Shown: piece after piece, positions 1 to 7,411 of the stretch
Layout: each line of letters begins with the position of its first letter
Numbering within the stretch: the first letter of the stretch is position 1
Program-made: the position numbers and the translations under genes
The notes under the pieces: model-generated
What the model saw: the letters and a program-made list of their open reading frames with translations, nothing else
The model's database searches: none
What the model was told of the DNA's origin: nothing
Assembly (NCBI RefSeq): GCF_029081005.1
Contig: NZ_JAJQTQ010000001.1
Location: 186,001 to 250,000, forward strand
DNA length: 64,000 nt
Direction: 5' to 3'
From: Halomonas elongata
GTDB lineage: Bacteria; Pseudomonadota; Gammaproteobacteria; Pseudomonadales; Halomonadaceae

Positions 1-500
1 GCAGCTCCATGATGGCCTCCCGCGGAATCGGCCTGGTGAAAAAGCTGATCGACAGCCAGGAGGGCCGCCAACGCTGGTACCCCAACAGCCCGGTGCTGGT
101 CACCAAGAACGACTACGGCCTGGGGCTGATGAACGGCGATATCGGCATCACCCTGGACATGCCGCGCCCGAACACTTCCCCCAACGGTAACAGCCGCCGT
201 CTGCTGCGGGTGGCCTTCCCCGCCGGCGACGGCACTGATCGCATCAAGTAGGTACTGCCCTCGCGCCTGCAAGCCGTAGAAACCGTCTTCGCCATGACCG
301 TGCACAAGTCCCAAGGCTCGGAGTTCACCCACGCCGCCCTGATACTGCCCGACGCGCCCAACCCCATCCTCACCCGGGAACTGGTCTACACCAGCATCAC
401 CAGCGACCGCCACTGGCTGACGCTGGTGGAAACCGGCCGCGGCCAGCTGATGGACGCGTCACAGAGACGGGTGATGAGGGTGAGTGGGTTGGGGAGTTGA
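1..500 (+). pseudogene. recD: 3' fragment of a recD-like exonuclease V alpha subunit, broken by an in-frame stop
   Basis: The reading frame enters from the left edge and matches the C-terminal part of RecD-type 1A helicases: NDYGLGLMNGDIGI in the first half, then FAMTVHKSQGSEF (helicase motif V/VI region) and ELVYTSITSDR near the end. RecD is the 5'-3' helicase of the RecBCD nuclease. A TAG at 249-251 splits the frame with no frame change: the residues on both sides (before DRIK, after VLPSRLQAVE) fit one continuous helicase sequence. The tail after 440 is short and diverges. The gene is probably non-functional unless the stop is suppressed. A functional recD should exist elsewhere. Confidence 0.8.
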
Positions 501-1145
501 TAGGCACCGGCTCCCTTATTAATGTCACGGACGCGACTCGCATTCTGGTCATCGGTGGAAACTCGAAGGTGAGACCGCTTGTTCCATTGGCATATCCACA
601 AACGCTCATGTGTTCATTTGGATATGTTCATACTGTAAGTGCTCACTTGGATTGTAACTGGCTGCTTATGAACACGAACACCGCGGGATGCAGGCTGTGC
701 TCGCTCAGGTATACTCAAATGGTTACGGTCTCAGAAGCCCATCGACAGGCAGACCGACGCGGCTCTACAGGATGAACGCCGAGGACGCACAGCTTGCAGA
801 TTATTTGCTCGTCTGTGTGCCCTGGTTTGTTTTTGCGAACCACCCGAGACGGCCAGGGGATAGACCAGAAGGCGGACTCGGCGTGGCTGTGCGTGTCTCT
901 CAGGGAAGCAGGGGCATAAACCGGATCCCTACGGGAAGAGCTTGTCGACGCTTGGAAAGGCGCTCGCCGATGGATGGATATTGCTTCTGGTCCTCCCTAA
1001 TGATATGACTTCAGGATATTATCGTTGACACTGAGGCAAAGTGATGGGGCAACCCATAAACTAATTCTGAGAATGTCTGGCATGATCTTTTTTTTCATGC
1101 AAATTTTAAATGGACATGAATCATCAAGATAAGCAGGAATAAACG
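501..1145. other. Intergenic stretch between recD remnant and FRG gene; no gene seen
   Basis: No reading frame here has family similarity or a ribosome-binding site that I can support. The last 150 bases are AT-rich and probably contain the promoter of the FRG gene. Base composition changes from GC-rich recD-like sequence to mixed sequence, so the left border of the accessory block probably lies here. Confidence 0.5.
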
Positions 1146-2042
1146 ATGTGGGATGAGATACCTCAGATTGAGCATCACAATGCCTCAGAACTTCTGAAAC
1201 ATTTTATTGCCAACCAAAGTGCGGGCATTATTTATAGAGGGCTAGGCCATCAGACTTGGACTCTCAGCCCATCAATTTCAAGGGCCACAGGGTCTCGCAA
1301 GCTGAATGCCATCTACGCTGATGACTCAAGGGCATTTAAGGAAATCGCGTACTTAGCAAGATTTGTAAATGCTTGCGATGATGCCGGGCTAAAAGTGGCT
1401 GGAGATAGCGACCAGCTAAGAGAATTTCTATTAGAACCAAGAGGGCCGAACAGTCATGGACGTGTCGTAGATTTATTTAAGTACCCAAGCCTTTGGCCGT
1501 CAGATGACAATGCTGTATTTCACTTCCTTGCACAAGCACAGCACCACGGGGTTCCTACACGACTCTTAGACTGGACAACTTCACCATTAGTTTCTTGCTA
1601 CTTTACTGTTTCCCAGGCCATACATGAACGGAGAAGGCTGCTTTCACAGAGAGAAGATGCAAACCTTTCAGAGTGGATGCTCGCCGTTGTAGAACTTGAC
1701 ACAATTCAAGCAGCAGGATTCAAGGAAACCTTTAAGATTAGACATGCTCCAGGCTCCACCAGCCAGAACTTAGCCGCTCAGAAGGGGCGCTTTACGTTTA
1801 TCAAAGGCTTTGAGCTTGGTGATCTTGATCTTTTGAATCATAGACATTCCCGGAACTACCTAAAAAGGCATCTTCTCCCTCTTTCGGAAGCATACAATCT
1901 GATGCGACAGATAGAAATGTTAGGAGTAACTACAGCGACACTCTTTCCTGGCCACGACGGTGCTGCGAAAGACTCAATTGAAACCATGCTTCTGGAAGAT
2001 TTGGATCAGGAAATTAGGGATTTTTCCTCACCTCGAGTGTAG
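1146..2042 (+). CDS. FRG-domain protein
   Basis: 298-residue protein with the FRG-domain signature. IIYRGLGHQTWTLSPSISR lies near residues 28-46 (the F/Y-R-G motif that names the domain), and AQHHGVPTRLLDWTTSP near 130-150 is its second conserved block. FRG proteins have no settled biochemical activity; they are recurrent in prokaryotic defence islands, which fits the neighbours. No signal peptide or membrane segment is evident, so it should be cytoplasmic. AGGA eight bases upstream of ATG 1146 supports the start. The gene is lower in GC than the metabolic genes further right, suggesting transfer. Its 3' end overlaps the convergent Abi_C-type gene by 29 bases. Family assignment is firm; a defensive role is inferred. 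Confidence 0.85.
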   Translation: MWDEIPQIEHHNASELLKHFIANQSAGIIYRGLGHQTWTLSPSISRATGSRKLNAIYADDSRAFKEIAYLARFVNACDDAGLKVAGDSDQLREFLLEPRGPNSHGRVVDLFKYPSLWPSDDNAVFHFLAQAQHHGVPTRLLDWTTSPLVSCYFTVSQAIHERRRLLSQREDANLSEWMLAVVELDTIQAAGFKETFKIRHAPGSTSQNLAAQKGRFTFIKGFELGDLDLLNHRHSRNYLKRHLLPLSEAYNLMRQIEMLGVTTATLFPGHDGAAKDSIETMLLEDLDQEIRDFSSPRV

Positions 2043-2757
2043 CAATCAAAAAGGCAGCCATCGTGCCAGCGAGGTTGACTGCAAATTCAGCATGTCGAGG
2101 ACTCGGCTTAACTGGCCGAGGCCCTTGGCCATGAGCATCTCCAACTTTATTACGAAGCTCACCAAGACCAGTGACTATGTTAGAGCACCCTCCCAGAATA
2201 CGCTTGAAGGTTTCCTCCATGTGTTGTTCTGGTGCAAGGTTCAGTGCTAGTGATGCCTTACGATACAAAGCTGGCAGGTCATCGCTTCTGCCTGAGTACT
2301 CCTGTCCCTCCACCTCCTCTATGATGTGCTTGCAGACACTTTCAATTAGAGACTTGGACATTGTGATAGCACCTTCAGGGTCCGATGTTCTTCGAGACAA
2401 CGTCTTCTGCCAGGCCATATGGAAATGAGTCGAGTCAAAATTTTCAAGTGTATCGGTAATGGCCATGTCAGATGGAGCACCTACTTGCTCCAGCTTGTCG
2501 AGAAGAGGCCTAAACTCGCTCCAGATGAACTGTCTTCTAGGTTCATACTGCTCGATTTTCTTGATGAAGCTCCAGAACTGGCTTGGTGAACGGCATGTCT
2601 TGACCATCTGAGGAACGAGCTGCGCTATGCTTGGGTCATCTAGCAAAGCGGCTCGAATCTGAAAGTATTCGAAATCGCTAGCATCCCCACCTGTGGCGCG
2701 GGCCACCATCATGTTCTGCATTGATTCAGCTTGCTCTAGTAGGAACTGTCTATCCAT
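2014..2757 (-). CDS. Abortive-infection family protein with Abi_C-like C-terminal domain
   Basis: 247 residues. The C-terminal half (about 130-235), with ESVCKHIIEE, LPALYRKASLALNL, GLGELRNKVGDAHGQG and HAEFAVNLAGTMAAFL, matches the abortive-infection C-terminal domain, whose helical bundle and R-N-K...D-x-H pattern recall HEPN-type folds. The N-terminal half is helical and not recognised. GAGGA lies upstream of ATG 2757. It converges on the FRG gene with a 29-base 3' overlap, so the two messages are antisense at their ends. A role in phage-triggered growth arrest is inferred from the family only. Confidence 0.75.
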   Translation of the reverse strand: MDRQFLLEQAESMQNMMVARATGGDASDFEYFQIRAALLDDPSIAQLVPQMVKTCRSPSQFWSFIKKIEQYEPRRQFIWSEFRPLLDKLEQVGAPSDMAITDTLENFDSTHFHMAWQKTLSRRTSDPEGAITMSKSLIESVCKHIIEEVEGQEYSGRSDDLPALYRKASLALNLAPEQHMEETFKRILGGCSNIVTGLGELRNKVGDAHGQGPRPVKPSPRHAEFAVNLAGTMAAFLIATLEVRKNP

Positions 2758-3292
2758 GGATTGTCCTCAGCGATTGAGCCCATTTGCCAGCACCTCAGGC
2801 ACAACTGTACAATTCCTCGTAATCGCTGGCTACGCGAGTGACTACAGTAGCGGCTACAGATGGCTACCTAATTCGCGCAACCAACTGATTTTACTAGTAA
2901 TTTTTTGAGAAGGGGCGATTCCCTTCACCCGCCCCAACGCCCACTCCTGAGTTGTCCAGACACGTCCCCCAGACCGTCTAATCGGCTGGCATCAAAGCAT
3001 TCTGCCATCCATTCATGTACACGTATGAAGCGGCATAAAGGCGAACAGCATGTATGGTATGGCGTGAGGTATGCTTAATGAAATAAAGTTTAGTTAGCGA
3101 TTAGCGTGATCAGTTAACGGCTTGATTAATATAAAAGGTAGAGGCTTCGAAAGATCGTTAGGTAAGCTGATATGAGACCAATAGAAAACCATCCTGTAGC
3201 AGGCATTTTCTGTTCACAGCCATGCCCGTGGTTGACAAAGGTAAGGTAGGGCGAGAGACTGACTTTATCTATAACTTCAGTGGTGGGAAACG
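2758..3292. other. Intergenic region with likely divergent promoters
   Basis: 535 bases without a supportable gene, between the start of the Abi_C-type gene (leftward) and the start of the DUF6338 gene (rightward). The part from about 3060 onward is AT-rich, with TATAAA-like boxes near 3130, and probably carries the rightward promoter. I see no strong operator palindrome. Confidence 0.5.
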
Positions 3293-3922
3293 GTGGCACT
3301 CGACTCTTTTGGAATTAACTTTTTGCTTAGCTATGTTATTCCCGGTTTAGTGGGCGTGCGCATCTGGGGGCTTTTGCATCCTTATGGAAAGCAATCTCCA
3401 AATGAGTTGATTCTAAATGCGATCGTGTTTGGTGCCATATGCTTTAGCATTATTAGTATCTTTCCGGATGAGGTGTCGATAAATTTAGAAGGCTTTTCTT
3501 GGGAGTTTAATTTAGCGGCGCCTCCATCTATATTTGCAATAGTTGTTGTCCCATTTATGGTCGCGAAGGCTTGGTCTGTTCTTAGCCGCCGCTTTCTTTT
3601 GTTCAACCGACACCCCAGCAAAATCGCTTGGGACTATACTTTTGGACAATACTTAAATGATAAAAGTGAAGGGCTGATTTTGTCGGTCCATTTGAAAAAC
3701 GGAGAAGTGATAGCAGGTCAGTTAGACAAGGATGCATTTTTTTCTGATTTGCCAGACAACTATCAAATTCTTCTTGATATTGAGTACCATGTGGACGAGG
3801 ATGGATTTCCTACAGGTCCTAAAAATGGATCTGCAGGTATCTTGATAATGGATTCCGAGATATCACATATACAGTTCATAAGTGGTGATGAGAGGTTTGA
3901 TTATGACAAAGCCGAAGGGTAG
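3293..3922 (+). CDS. DUF6338 family membrane protein
   Basis: 209 residues starting at GTG 3293. There are about three hydrophobic segments (roughly residues 6-26, 38-56 and 76-96), then a soluble C-terminal domain with WDYTFGQYLNDKSEG, an LKNGEVIAGQLD hairpin and AGILIMDSEISHIQFI. This arrangement, including a small beta-barrel-like C-terminal domain, fits DUF6338. The function of the family is unknown. The stop at 3920-3922 overlaps the start of the next small gene by 20 bases, indicating co-translation with the two small peptide genes. Low GC and the surrounding defence-type genes suggest an accessory role. The DUF number is from memory of the family pattern. Confidence 0.7.
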   Translation: MALDSFGINFLLSYVIPGLVGVRIWGLLHPYGKQSPNELILNAIVFGAICFSIISIFPDEVSINLEGFSWEFNLAAPPSIFAIVVVPFMVAKAWSVLSRRFLLFNRHPSKIAWDYTFGQYLNDKSEGLILSVHLKNGEVIAGQLDKDAFFSDLPDNYQILLDIEYHVDEDGFPTGPKNGSAGILIMDSEISHIQFISGDERFDYDKAEG

Positions 3923-4055
3923 TAACCATAATGGCAGCCGTGGAAGCCTGAGGAGTAATTCCGGTAAAGTTACAGGCGGTCATCAGCCGGGACGCGTTAC
4001 TCCGACGGGAACAGGTGAAAGGAAAACTCCAGCAAAGCCACCGAAAAAGAGTTGA
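3903..4055 (+). CDS. Small basic peptide, 50 residues, co-translated with the DUF6338 gene
   Basis: ATG 3903 to TGA 4053-4055, overlapping the upstream gene by 20 bases. The product starts MTKPKGSNHNG and ends AKPPKKS. It is rich in Gly, Ser, Asn, Lys and Pro, has almost no hydrophobic residues, and is predicted to be disordered. It resembles the next peptide in length, in its MTK start and in its K-x-PKKS end, which suggests a tandem duplication. It is too short for ordinary gene callers. The overlap geometry and the paralogue are the evidence that it is real; function is unknown. Confidence 0.6.
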   Translation: MTKPKGSNHNGSRGSLRSNSGKVTGGHQPGRVTPTGTGERKTPAKPPKKS

Positions 4056-4059
4056 GAAA

Positions 4060-4209
4060 ATGACAAAAAAATCAACAGGTAAGCCAATCAATACAAATGA
4101 TGGATATCAACCTCAACAAAGAGGGTATATGCCTATGGGGAAACAACAAGGCAAGTCTTCTGAGAATAGCGTGGCTAAGCAGCCCGCTAAGGTGCCCAAA
4201 AAGTCTTAG
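4060..4209 (+). CDS. Small basic peptide, 49 residues, paralogue of the preceding one
   Basis: ATG 4060 to TAG 4207-4209, four bases after the stop of the preceding peptide gene. It starts MTKKSTGKPIN, has a central GYQPQQRGYMPMG with two GY-x-P units, and ends KVPKKS. It is predicted to be disordered and cationic. A longer frame opens at 4015, but ATG 4060 is preferred because it gives an N-terminus (MTK) and length like the neighbour and sits next to its stop. The GY-x-P repeats may be a binding or processing signal; I know of no assigned function. Confidence 0.6.
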   Translation: MTKKSTGKPINTNDGYQPQQRGYMPMGKQQGKSSENSVAKQPAKVPKKS

Positions 4210-4257
4210 CGTAAAAACCTATAAAATAATAGCTTTGCTTGAGTAACCGCTAAGACT
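4202..4257. repeat. 10-bp inverted repeat spanning the ends of two convergent genes
   Basis: AGTCTTAGCG at 4202-4211 and its exact complement CGCTAAGACT at 4248-4257 are separated by 36 AT-rich bases. Each arm contains the terminal Ser codon and TAG stop of one of two convergent genes, the second small peptide gene and the cold-shock gene. The loop is long and there is no clear U-run, so a conventional terminator is doubtful; it may still act as a bidirectional 3'-end structure. Confidence 0.55.
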
Positions 4258-4483
4258 CTTTATGAAAAGGTTCGATCTTATAAGCCCGGGGCCCCTTGGG
4301 CATTTTTTTTACTTCAAAACTCACTGTGTCCCCAATAACCACATCGGCATCACCATCAACAAAGTCTTCATAGAAGAAAAAAACATCCTTGCCTTTTTTT
4401 CTTCGTATAAAGCCAAATCCTTTTAAGTTGCTGTAATGGTTTATTGTTCCAGTTTCGCGTTCCGTAACTTCATGTTTCATCAA
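4250..4483 (-). CDS. Cold-shock-domain protein linked to the reverse transcriptase
   Basis: 77 residues, one cold-shock (OB-fold) domain. KGFGFI near 21-26 matches the RNP1 nucleic-acid-binding motif and DVFFFYEDF near 33-41 the RNP2 strand, followed by GDTVSFEVKKMPKGPRAYKIEP. It has about ten extra N-terminal residues compared with ordinary Csp proteins. It starts inside the last codons of the reverse transcriptase gene (14-base overlap), so the two are translationally coupled. A binding role on the RT's RNA or cDNA is inferred. Some retron types are paired with a cold-shock protein, as I recall from published retron classification. Confidence 0.85.
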   Translation of the reverse strand: MMKHEVTERETGTINHYSNLKGFGFIRRKKGKDVFFFYEDFVDGDADVVIGDTVSFEVKKMPKGPRAYKIEPFHKES

Positions 4484-5645
4484 AAACTATTCCTGAAAAG
4501 CAGCTTCGAATTTGCTTTCTAAGCGGTTTGGAGATATCCGGGCGAGTTCTAGATAAAATTCCAAGGTCATGAATCATCTTGTTGACAGACTTCTTGGTGC
4601 CTTCGTTATAGCTGATCTTGTTAGCATCCTTTCTTCTTATTAGTTTGATCGCCTGTACTCTTAATGTTTCTGCTTTAGCATCATCGTAAAGAGGGAGGAC
4701 GGATTTTAGTCGCTCCCTGAGCTTCTTCGACTCATTGTTATGCCCGAACCTTGCTAGCTTAGCTACGAGCCCAGATGCTCTGTTCCAGATTTCATGATAT
4801 TCTTCATTATATGGGTTTTCAGAATGCTTTTTCTCGACGATATGAACTAAATGTCTTATCTCGTTGCGCTCTTTTTTTCTTAGCTTTGGCTTCCCATGCC
4901 TTACCCAAGCTCCTGTTACTTCATATGTTGATCCAATATTTGTTTTGTATTCCACTTTTGTCTTTTTGTTATTAAGGTTGAAGTCATACTTCGTCAGCAT
5001 TGCAATTACAAGAGCTATCGCTCCTTCTCGCTCTTCCCGGCTAAGAGATTTTTTGGATGAAAGAGTGATGTCGTCTAATAGACGTGTGTAGTTTATTCCA
5101 CGCTGGCGAAGTTTTGAAACTACTTCATATTCGGAGTTGTGGAAAATCAAGTTGGCAACGTAGGAGGAGGTGCAAGCGCCTTGAGGAAGACGACTTTCAA
5201 GTGACACTAAGCTTGTGAGGGTAGAGCTAACCTCTTCACTGAATTCAAAAAGATTTTTGAATATATCTTTTATGTAAACTTCACGTGTGTTGGGAAAGAA
5301 GTCTTTAATATCTAGGCTGATCAGTGTTTCTGCTTTGGCATGCACTGAGGCATTGCTTATATAGTCTCTGGGTTTTTGTGTATCTTTGATTCCACCCATC
5401 AGGTAGGAGGGATAGTGCACGCGGGTAAAGATTCTAGAGTTTATCTTTTTCTGTATGTGTTTTAAGCTAGGCTTGGGTTCATATACCCAGCGAGTTTTGT
5501 TTTTGGTCTCTACTTCAAAAGAGACATATGAGCTTTTTGATTTTTTTGCTATCGATGTAAGAAAAGAAGCGCGGACACCCAGCACCTTAGCTAGAGTGTC
5601 AACGCTCGCAATTGATCCGTTTGGGTAATATGGCTTATCTGCCAT
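4470..5645 (-). CDS. Retron-type reverse transcriptase
   Basis: 391 residues. Motifs in order: NASVH at 98-102 (retron NAxxH), LDIKDFFP at 111-118 with the first catalytic Asp, RLPQGACTS at 152-160, LLDD at 189-192 in the place of the usual YADD, and EVTG at 242-245 (retron VTG triplet) followed by a basic thumb region. NAxxH plus VTG is the combination that separates retron RTs from group II intron and other RTs. The catalytic Asp pair is intact, but the Tyr and Ala before it are replaced by Leu-Leu. Low GC sets it apart from the metabolic genes. It is flanked upstream by a small RHH-like gene and a structured candidate ncRNA, and downstream by an overlapping cold-shock gene. A retron role (msDNA synthesis, phage defence) is strongly suggested; the type is not certain. 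Confidence 0.85.
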   Translation of the reverse strand: MADKPYYPNGSIASVDTLAKVLGVRASFLTSIAKKSKSSYVSFEVETKNKTRWVYEPKPSLKHIQKKINSRIFTRVHYPSYLMGGIKDTQKPRDYISNASVHAKAETLISLDIKDFFPNTREVYIKDIFKNLFEFSEEVSSTLTSLVSLESRLPQGACTSSYVANLIFHNSEYEVVSKLRQRGINYTRLLDDITLSSKKSLSREEREGAIALVIAMLTKYDFNLNNKKTKVEYKTNIGSTYEVTGAWVRHGKPKLRKKERNEIRHLVHIVEKKHSENPYNEEYHEIWNRASGLVAKLARFGHNNESKKLRERLKSVLPLYDDAKAETLRVQAIKLIRRKDANKISYNEGTKKSVNKMIHDLGILSRTRPDISKPLRKQIRSCFSGIVFDET

Positions 5646-5683
5646 TAAGCATCGTCCATGAAGATTTAAGGTGAAGCTAAGTA

Positions 5684-5905
5684 TTAGATCAATCGACTAA
5701 GTATGTTCGCAACCTGCTCCGTGAGATTCTCATGGTAGGCTACGATCAAGTGAATCAAACCGAAGATGTAGTATCCACTGCGAATTGTGCGGCGGATAAT
5801 CTCACTCACTCCAACTCCTTCTTGATGCTGCCTATCTCTAGGTGAAGCATCAAGCTCTTCGTGACTATTACTGATGCGAACAATAATGGTTTTTTCGATT
5901 TTCAT
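5684..5905 (-). CDS. Small ribbon-helix-helix-like protein between candidate ncRNA and RT
   Basis: 73 residues. The start MKIEKTIIVRISNS resembles the N-terminal beta-strand of RHH/CopG proteins, and GVSEIIRRTIRSGY at about 33-46 resembles the second helix. The spacing between these is a little longer than typical. GAGGAG eight bases upstream of ATG 5905 is a strong ribosome-binding site and argues for a real gene; a TTG at 5911 is a poorer start. The stop is 38 bases upstream of the RT start. It could be a transcriptional repressor of the cassette or the retron's effector or antitoxin component. The family call is tentative. Confidence 0.55.
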   Translation of the reverse strand: MKIEKTIIVRISNSHEELDASPRDRQHQEGVGVSEIIRRTIRSGYYIFGLIHLIVAYHENLTEQVANILSRLI

Positions 5906-5972
5906 CGACAACTCTCCTCAGTTTCAGCCAACCGGTATTGGTTGACTGGCCAGACCGAGGTGTGTCGCACTT

Positions 5973-6155
5973 GCAAAGAATGTAATGTTGGAAGTGAGTT
6001 AATACTTAGCTTCTTGCCAGACAATTGTCGCAATATAAGGCTGCAAAATTGCACACGCTTGCCTGCGCGACCGAGGGCCCCCGGGAGGGCGGTCATGACT
6101 TCTATGCTTATTGATAGAAGTCGCTAGAGCTAGACTCTAGCGTCGATTTCTTTGC
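5973..6155 (-). ncRNA. Candidate retron msr-msd non-coding RNA
   Basis: Read on the minus strand, an 8-base repeat GCAAAGAA (plus 6148-6155) pairs with TTCTTTGC (plus 5973-5980) and encloses about 167 bases of dense secondary structure. The hairpins are CGCTAGAG/CTCTAGCG with a 5-base loop (plus 6122-6142), ACTTCTAT/ATAGAAGT with an 8-base loop (about 6098-6121), GACCG/CGGTC around a GC-rich core (about 6069-6094), TGCAA/TTGCA, and a perfect GACAATTGTC palindrome. This is the layout expected of a retron a1/a2-bounded msr-msd upstream of its RT. The branching G is not assigned, and the small RHH-like gene lies between this element and the RT. Ends are approximate. Confidence 0.45.
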
Positions 6156-6540
6156 TGCAGTAATAGCCATTTCTTAAAGAGCGGAGAGGCTGTGTGCAGC
6201 CCCAAGTGCACTTTAGCAGTCGGCCGATAGCTCATCAAGGCTGTTGCATCTAATACGTAGGTCTGTAGCCACCGTCAGTTGGAAATGATATCCAGCTTTC
6301 TCCTCCAACTTTTTTTTAACGAAGAGGTGTTTCCACATCGCTGATGCTTGTTCGCAGCCTGACGAGATGACGGCTGTGCGAAAGACATGTGCCTCAGAAG
6401 CTGTGAAAGGACAGTATTCCCTTCTCCTGCTGCGTCGATGCCTCAAGCGAGGCCCAGTGTGCCAAGCCTCCAGCGCCCATGGGGGCACTATGGCCACTTT
6501 GCTTTTCAGCGGCCGACTGTCAGGTAAATACCGTCACACC
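6156..6540. other. Intergenic region right of the retron-like cassette; no gene seen
   Basis: About 385 bases. The part next to 6156 probably contains the leftward promoter of the cassette. A 94-codon open frame on the minus strand (6213-6497) has no recognisable family, no convincing ribosome-binding site and unusual composition, so I do not call it. Base composition returns to high GC near 6400-6500, marking the right border of the accessory block. Confidence 0.45.
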
Positions 6541-6776
6541 TCATGCCGGGATGTGGCTGTCGGGGCCACCTCCGCGAACATGGTCGACATTGAGAGCTAC
6601 GCCTGCCCACGCGCCTCAAAGTGCCGCTGGTGGTGCTGCGCGGCATCTCGGATGGCAAGGCGGCGCTCAACCACGTCGACGACTGGACGGAATACCTCCA
6701 TGTCATCGACGAAAAGCTGGCCGCCGCGGTGGACCGGCTGGGGGAGGCGCTCGGCGAGGGCTTATTGACGGGCTGA
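6541..6776 (+). pseudogene. Decayed 3' fragment of an MTA/SAH-type nucleosidase
   Basis: From about 6578 to 6776 the DNA closely parallels the last 200 bases of the intact nucleosidase gene at 11239-11886: MVDIESYAC, then VPLVVLRGISDGKAALNHVDDWTEYLHVIDE and LGEAL, up to a matching stop. Reading it needs a frame change near 6612-6620, where about 14 bases found in the intact copy are missing. Upstream of about 6547 no homology is left, so the first two thirds of the gene are gone. It is a dead paralogue or orthologous remnant 4.5 kb from the working copy. Confidence 0.8.
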
Positions 6777-6808
6777 GGCGCCACCGTCGAGGCCATAGCC
6801 ACGGCGCA

Positions 6809-7252
6809 TCACGGCGTACCCACCAGCTCCATATGCAGCAGCGGGTAGGGCTTGCCCAGCCCGTCGAGCGGTGAGCGGTCCCTGACGGCAAACCCCTTGT
6901 GCTGGTAGAAGCCCAGCGCTTGTGGGTTCTGTTCGTTGACGTCCACTCTGGTGGCGCCTTGGGCGGTCACCGCATCATCCAGCAGCAAGGAACCAATGCC
7001 TTCGCCGCGCGCATGCGGCGCGATGAACAGCATCTCGATGTTGCCGTCATGCACGCCGCAGAAGCCGAGGATTTCACCGCTTTCACCCCTGAAACAGGTC
7101 AGGTCTACCGCGCCGAAATACTGCTCGTAGATGAGTGGCTTCAGCTCCAGGAGATCCTGTTCGCGCAGGAAGTCATGCGTCTCCCTGACCGATGCCTCCC
7201 AGACGTCCAGCAGTTGCCGATAGTCTTGTTTCCCTACGCTCTCGACGTTCAT
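6809..7252 (-). CDS. GNAT family N-acetyltransferase, YjaB-like
   Basis: 147 residues of one GNAT domain. IEMLFIAPHARGEGIGSLLL (about 72-91) is motif A with the R-G-x-G-I-G acetyl-CoA pyrophosphate loop, and VDVNEQNPQALGFYQHKGF followed by DGLGKPYPLLHM matches the C-terminal half of E. coli YjaB closely. The substrate of YjaB-type enzymes is not settled. GGGAG seven bases before ATG 7252 supports the start. It stands alone between the nucleosidase remnant and the flavoprotein gene. Confidence 0.85.
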   Translation of the reverse strand: MNVESVGKQDYRQLLDVWEASVRETHDFLREQDLLELKPLIYEQYFGAVDLTCFRGESGEILGFCGVHDGNIEMLFIAPHARGEGIGSLLLDDAVTAQGATRVDVNEQNPQALGFYQHKGFAVRDRSPLDGLGKPYPLLHMELVGTP

Positions 7253-7411
7253 CGAACACTCCCTTGTAGCGTCATATGCCGCCAGTTATTGCCTGACCGA
7301 CCCAGCAGGCGACCATGCGAAGTCGCATCGGCCACCGCCGCTGGATAAAAGACGCTATGCCGCCTGCCGGTGTCAAATGAGGAACGCGCCGGTGAGCGGC
7401 GTGTGCCGCCG

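Noticed and set aside
4015..4209. 64-codon version of the second small peptide starting at 4015
   Set aside because: ATG 4060 gives an N-terminus and length matching the upstream paralogue and sits right after its stop.
6213..6497. 94-codon open frame on the minus strand right of the retron-like cassette
   Set aside because: No family similarity, no ribosome-binding site, and composition unlike real genes nearby.
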